A stretch of 64,000 nucleotides of DNA from Cohnella nanjingensis (GTDB taxonomy: Bacteria > Bacillota > Bacilli > Paenibacillales > Paenibacillaceae), in the NCBI RefSeq assembly GCF_014212125.1, contig NZ_JACJVP010000055.1, positions 1 through 64,000 on the forward strand, written 5' to 3'. The position numbers were made by a program, and so were the translations under genes. The notes under the pieces were generated by a model that was not told the origin of the DNA, searched no databases, and saw nothing but the letters and a program-made list of their open reading frames with translations. Below, in pieces: positions 62,365 to 64,000 of the stretch (its first letter is position 1; each line of letters begins with the position of its first letter).

Positions 62365-63392
62365 CGATCGTCGTGACGGGAGCCGCCGGCTTCATCGGCT
62401 ATCACCTGGCCGCAAGACTGCTGCTGGAAGGCAAGCAAGTCATAGGCATCGACAATATGAACGATTATTACGACGTCAAGCTGAAGGAGGACCGCCTGGC
62501 GCGGATCGCCGATCACCCGAACTTCACGTTCCATCGGACGGACGTAGCCGATGCCGCGGCGCTGGAGGCCGCCCTCGCAGGAGAAGAGGTGGAGGCGTTC
62601 ATCCATCTGGCGGCCCAGGCGGGAGTTCGCTATAGCTTGCAGAACCCGCGGGCCTACATCGATTCCAACTTGGTCGGATTCGGGAACGTGCTCGAATGGT
62701 GCAGGCAGCACCGGGCGGGCCACCTGATCTACGCTTCGTCCAGCTCGGTCTACGGCATGAACGAGACGATGCCGTTCTCCGTGCACGACAACGTCGATCA
62801 CCCGGTCAGCCTGTACGCGGCGACCAAGAAGGCCAACGAGCTCATGGCCCACTCCTACAGCCATCTGTACGGCATCCCGACGACGGGTCTCCGCTTCTTC
62901 ACGGTCTACGGTCCGTGGGGACGTCCGGATATGGCCTACTTCTCGTTCACGCGGAAGATTCGGAACGGACAGCCGATCGAAGTGTTCAACGGCGGGCGCA
63001 TGCAGCGCGACTTTACCTACGTGGACGATATCGTCGAGGGCATCTTCCGGTTGATTCCGGTCGTCCCCGCCCCGAATCCCGACTGGGATCGCCGCCTGGC
63101 GGACCCGGGCACGAGCAGCGCGCCGTACCGGGTGTACAACATCGGCAACCATCAGCCGGTCGAGCTGATGACGATGATCCGGACGATCGAGGAAGCGGTC
63201 GGGCGCGAAGCGGTCATCGACTACAAGCCGATGCAGCCGGGGGACGTCACGGCGACGTACGCGGACATCGCCGATCTGCAGCAAGCGACCGGCTTCGCTC
63301 CGTCGACCCCGATCGAGGAAGGTCTGCGCCGCTTCGTGGCGTGGCATAACGCTTATTACGAGGAGAGGGAGCTGGTCGTCCCCGCCACATGA
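62361..63392 (+). CDS. UDP-glucuronate 4-epimerase-like NAD-dependent epimerase
   Basis: A 343-aa extended SDR. The NAD motif VTGAAGFIGYHLA, catalytic S-Y-K (SSSSVYG and SLYAATKKANE) and FTVYGPWGRPDMAYFSFTRK are typical of GAE/LspL-type UDP-glucuronate epimerases, giving UDP-galacturonate for the polymer. ATGA overlap with the preceding glycosyltransferase gene. The length and lack of a membrane segment fit the bacterial soluble form. Confidence 0.9.
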   Translation: MTIVVTGAAGFIGYHLAARLLLEGKQVIGIDNMNDYYDVKLKEDRLARIADHPNFTFHRTDVADAAALEAALAGEEVEAFIHLAAQAGVRYSLQNPRAYIDSNLVGFGNVLEWCRQHRAGHLIYASSSSVYGMNETMPFSVHDNVDHPVSLYAATKKANELMAHSYSHLYGIPTTGLRFFTVYGPWGRPDMAYFSFTRKIRNGQPIEVFNGGRMQRDFTYVDDIVEGIFRLIPVVPAPNPDWDRRLADPGTSSAPYRVYNIGNHQPVELMTMIRTIEEAVGREAVIDYKPMQPGDVTATYADIADLQQATGFAPSTPIEEGLRRFVAWHNAYYEERELVVPAT

Positions 63393-63435
63393 GGCGGCAT
63401 CGCCGGAGGGTACCGAACACGAGAGGAGGGAAATG

Positions 63436-64000
63436 ATGACGAAGATCGCTCACGTCTGTACGTCCGCGATCAGCCACAAGATCTTGGCCGACAAGCTGGA
63501 GTTGCTGCGGCAAGCCGGGTACGACGTCCATCTGGTCTCGTCCAGAGACGGCTACGATCCGCGAATGACGGAAGCGACGGGCCTGAAGCTTCACTTCGTG
63601 CCGATGGACAGGCGGATCCGCCCGTGGGCGGACCTCCGGTCGGTGCTGAGCTTGCGCAAGCTGTTCCGCGAGATGAAGTTCGACGTCGTGCATACGCATA
63701 CGGCCAAAGCGGGGGTGCTCGGACGCATCGCCGCCTGGACGGCCCGAGTGCCGACGATCGTGCATACGAGCCACGGCTTGCCGTTCTACGAAGGCCAATC
63801 GCCCAAGGCGTACCGCCTGTACCGGGAGCTGGAGCGCGTCGGCGCCCGCTTCTGCCACGCGCTCTCTTCGCAGAATCGGGAGGACATCGCCAAGCTGCAG
63901 GAGCTCGCGCCGCGCAAGCCGGTGTATTGGGAAGGCAACGGGATCGACTTGGACAAGCTGACCGAAGCGAAGGAACGGGTCGGGGAAAGGTCGCTCTCCC
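63436..64000 (+). CDS. GT4-family glycosyltransferase, N-terminal part (EpsD-like)
   Basis: A frame open to the right edge: TKIAHVCTSAISHKILADKL, DVVHTHTAKAGVLGRIAAW and IVHTSHGLPFYEGQSPKAYR are typical of the N-terminal half of EpsD/WbpH-like GT-B enzymes. The ATG at 63436 is 6 nt after GAGGAGGG; a second ATG 3 nt earlier is too close. The donor-binding half lies outside the window. Confidence 0.9.
   Translation, partial: MTKIAHVCTSAISHKILADKLELLRQAGYDVHLVSSRDGYDPRMTEATGLKLHFVPMDRRIRPWADLRSVLSLRKLFREMKFDVVHTHTAKAGVLGRIAAWTARVPTIVHTSHGLPFYEGQSPKAYRLYRELERVGARFCHALSSQNREDIAKLQELAPRKPVYWEGNGIDLDKLTEAKERVGERSLS

Overview
The window looks like a chromosomal segment of a high-GC, low-phylum Gram-positive of the Paenibacillaceae type (Cohnella or Paenibacillus-like). 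The evidence is strong AGGAGG ribosome-binding sites, frequent TTG/GTG starts, many AraC-type regulators next to single sugar-catabolic genes, a secretin-free Tad pilus locus, a lipobox protein with a Ser/Ala linker, a CpsB/Wzz/BY-kinase/EpsC capsule operon, and no rRNA or tRNA genes. The taxonomic call is an inference from gene content.

Layout. 0-6.2 kb: membrane metalloprotease, cysteine hydrolase, NlpC/P60 wall hydrolase, AraC regulator, nucleoside hydrolase, and a membrane protein with a degenerate J-domain. 6.3-13.8 kb: three carbohydrate modules, namely AraC + GH4 glycosidase, AraC + sugar isomerase + Gfo/Idh oxidoreductase, and GH88 unsaturated glucuronyl hydrolase. 14-18.6 kb: NfeD/SPFH pair, secreted propeller protein, esterase, transaldolase. 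18.8-20.95 kb: AT-richer island of small immunity-like genes, two of which are broken. 21.1-31.8 kb: one long Tad/Flp pilus operon (tadZ, tadA, tadB, tadC, pilin, two TadE-like pseudopilins, a DUF5702 protein, prepilin peptidase, FHA protein). 31.9-39.9 kb: housekeeping genes (epimerase, lipoprotein, DUF2621, nfo, purU, tkt, ppnP, PfpI). 40.1-43.8 kb: second AT-richer island holding the C-terminal part of an Rhs-Hint-EndoU toxin, its probable immunity gene and an XRE regulator remnant. 43.8-51.6 kb: dehydrogenase fused to PilZ, ArsR regulator, GH36 alpha-galactosidase, CGNR regulator, DinB protein, glucose-6-phosphate isomerase. 52.6-64 kb: exopolysaccharide operon that runs off the right edge.

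The most unusual signals are not genes. Three intergenic arrays (4962-5243, 8941-9189, 45777-46104) are made of different palindromes, but all have the same geometry: a 23-27 bp hairpin plus a 24-28 bp spacer, giving a 51 or 52 bp period. A fourth array (about 1981-2105, ~31 bp period) shares the spacer core AAACG with two of them. No T-tract follows the hairpins, so they are not ordinary terminators. Next in interest are the PilZ-dehydrogenase fusion, the TadE protein with an Ig-like tail, and the two decayed toxin/immunity islands, in which each reading-frame shift I can reconstruct fits the loss of one base, usually an A from a short A-run.
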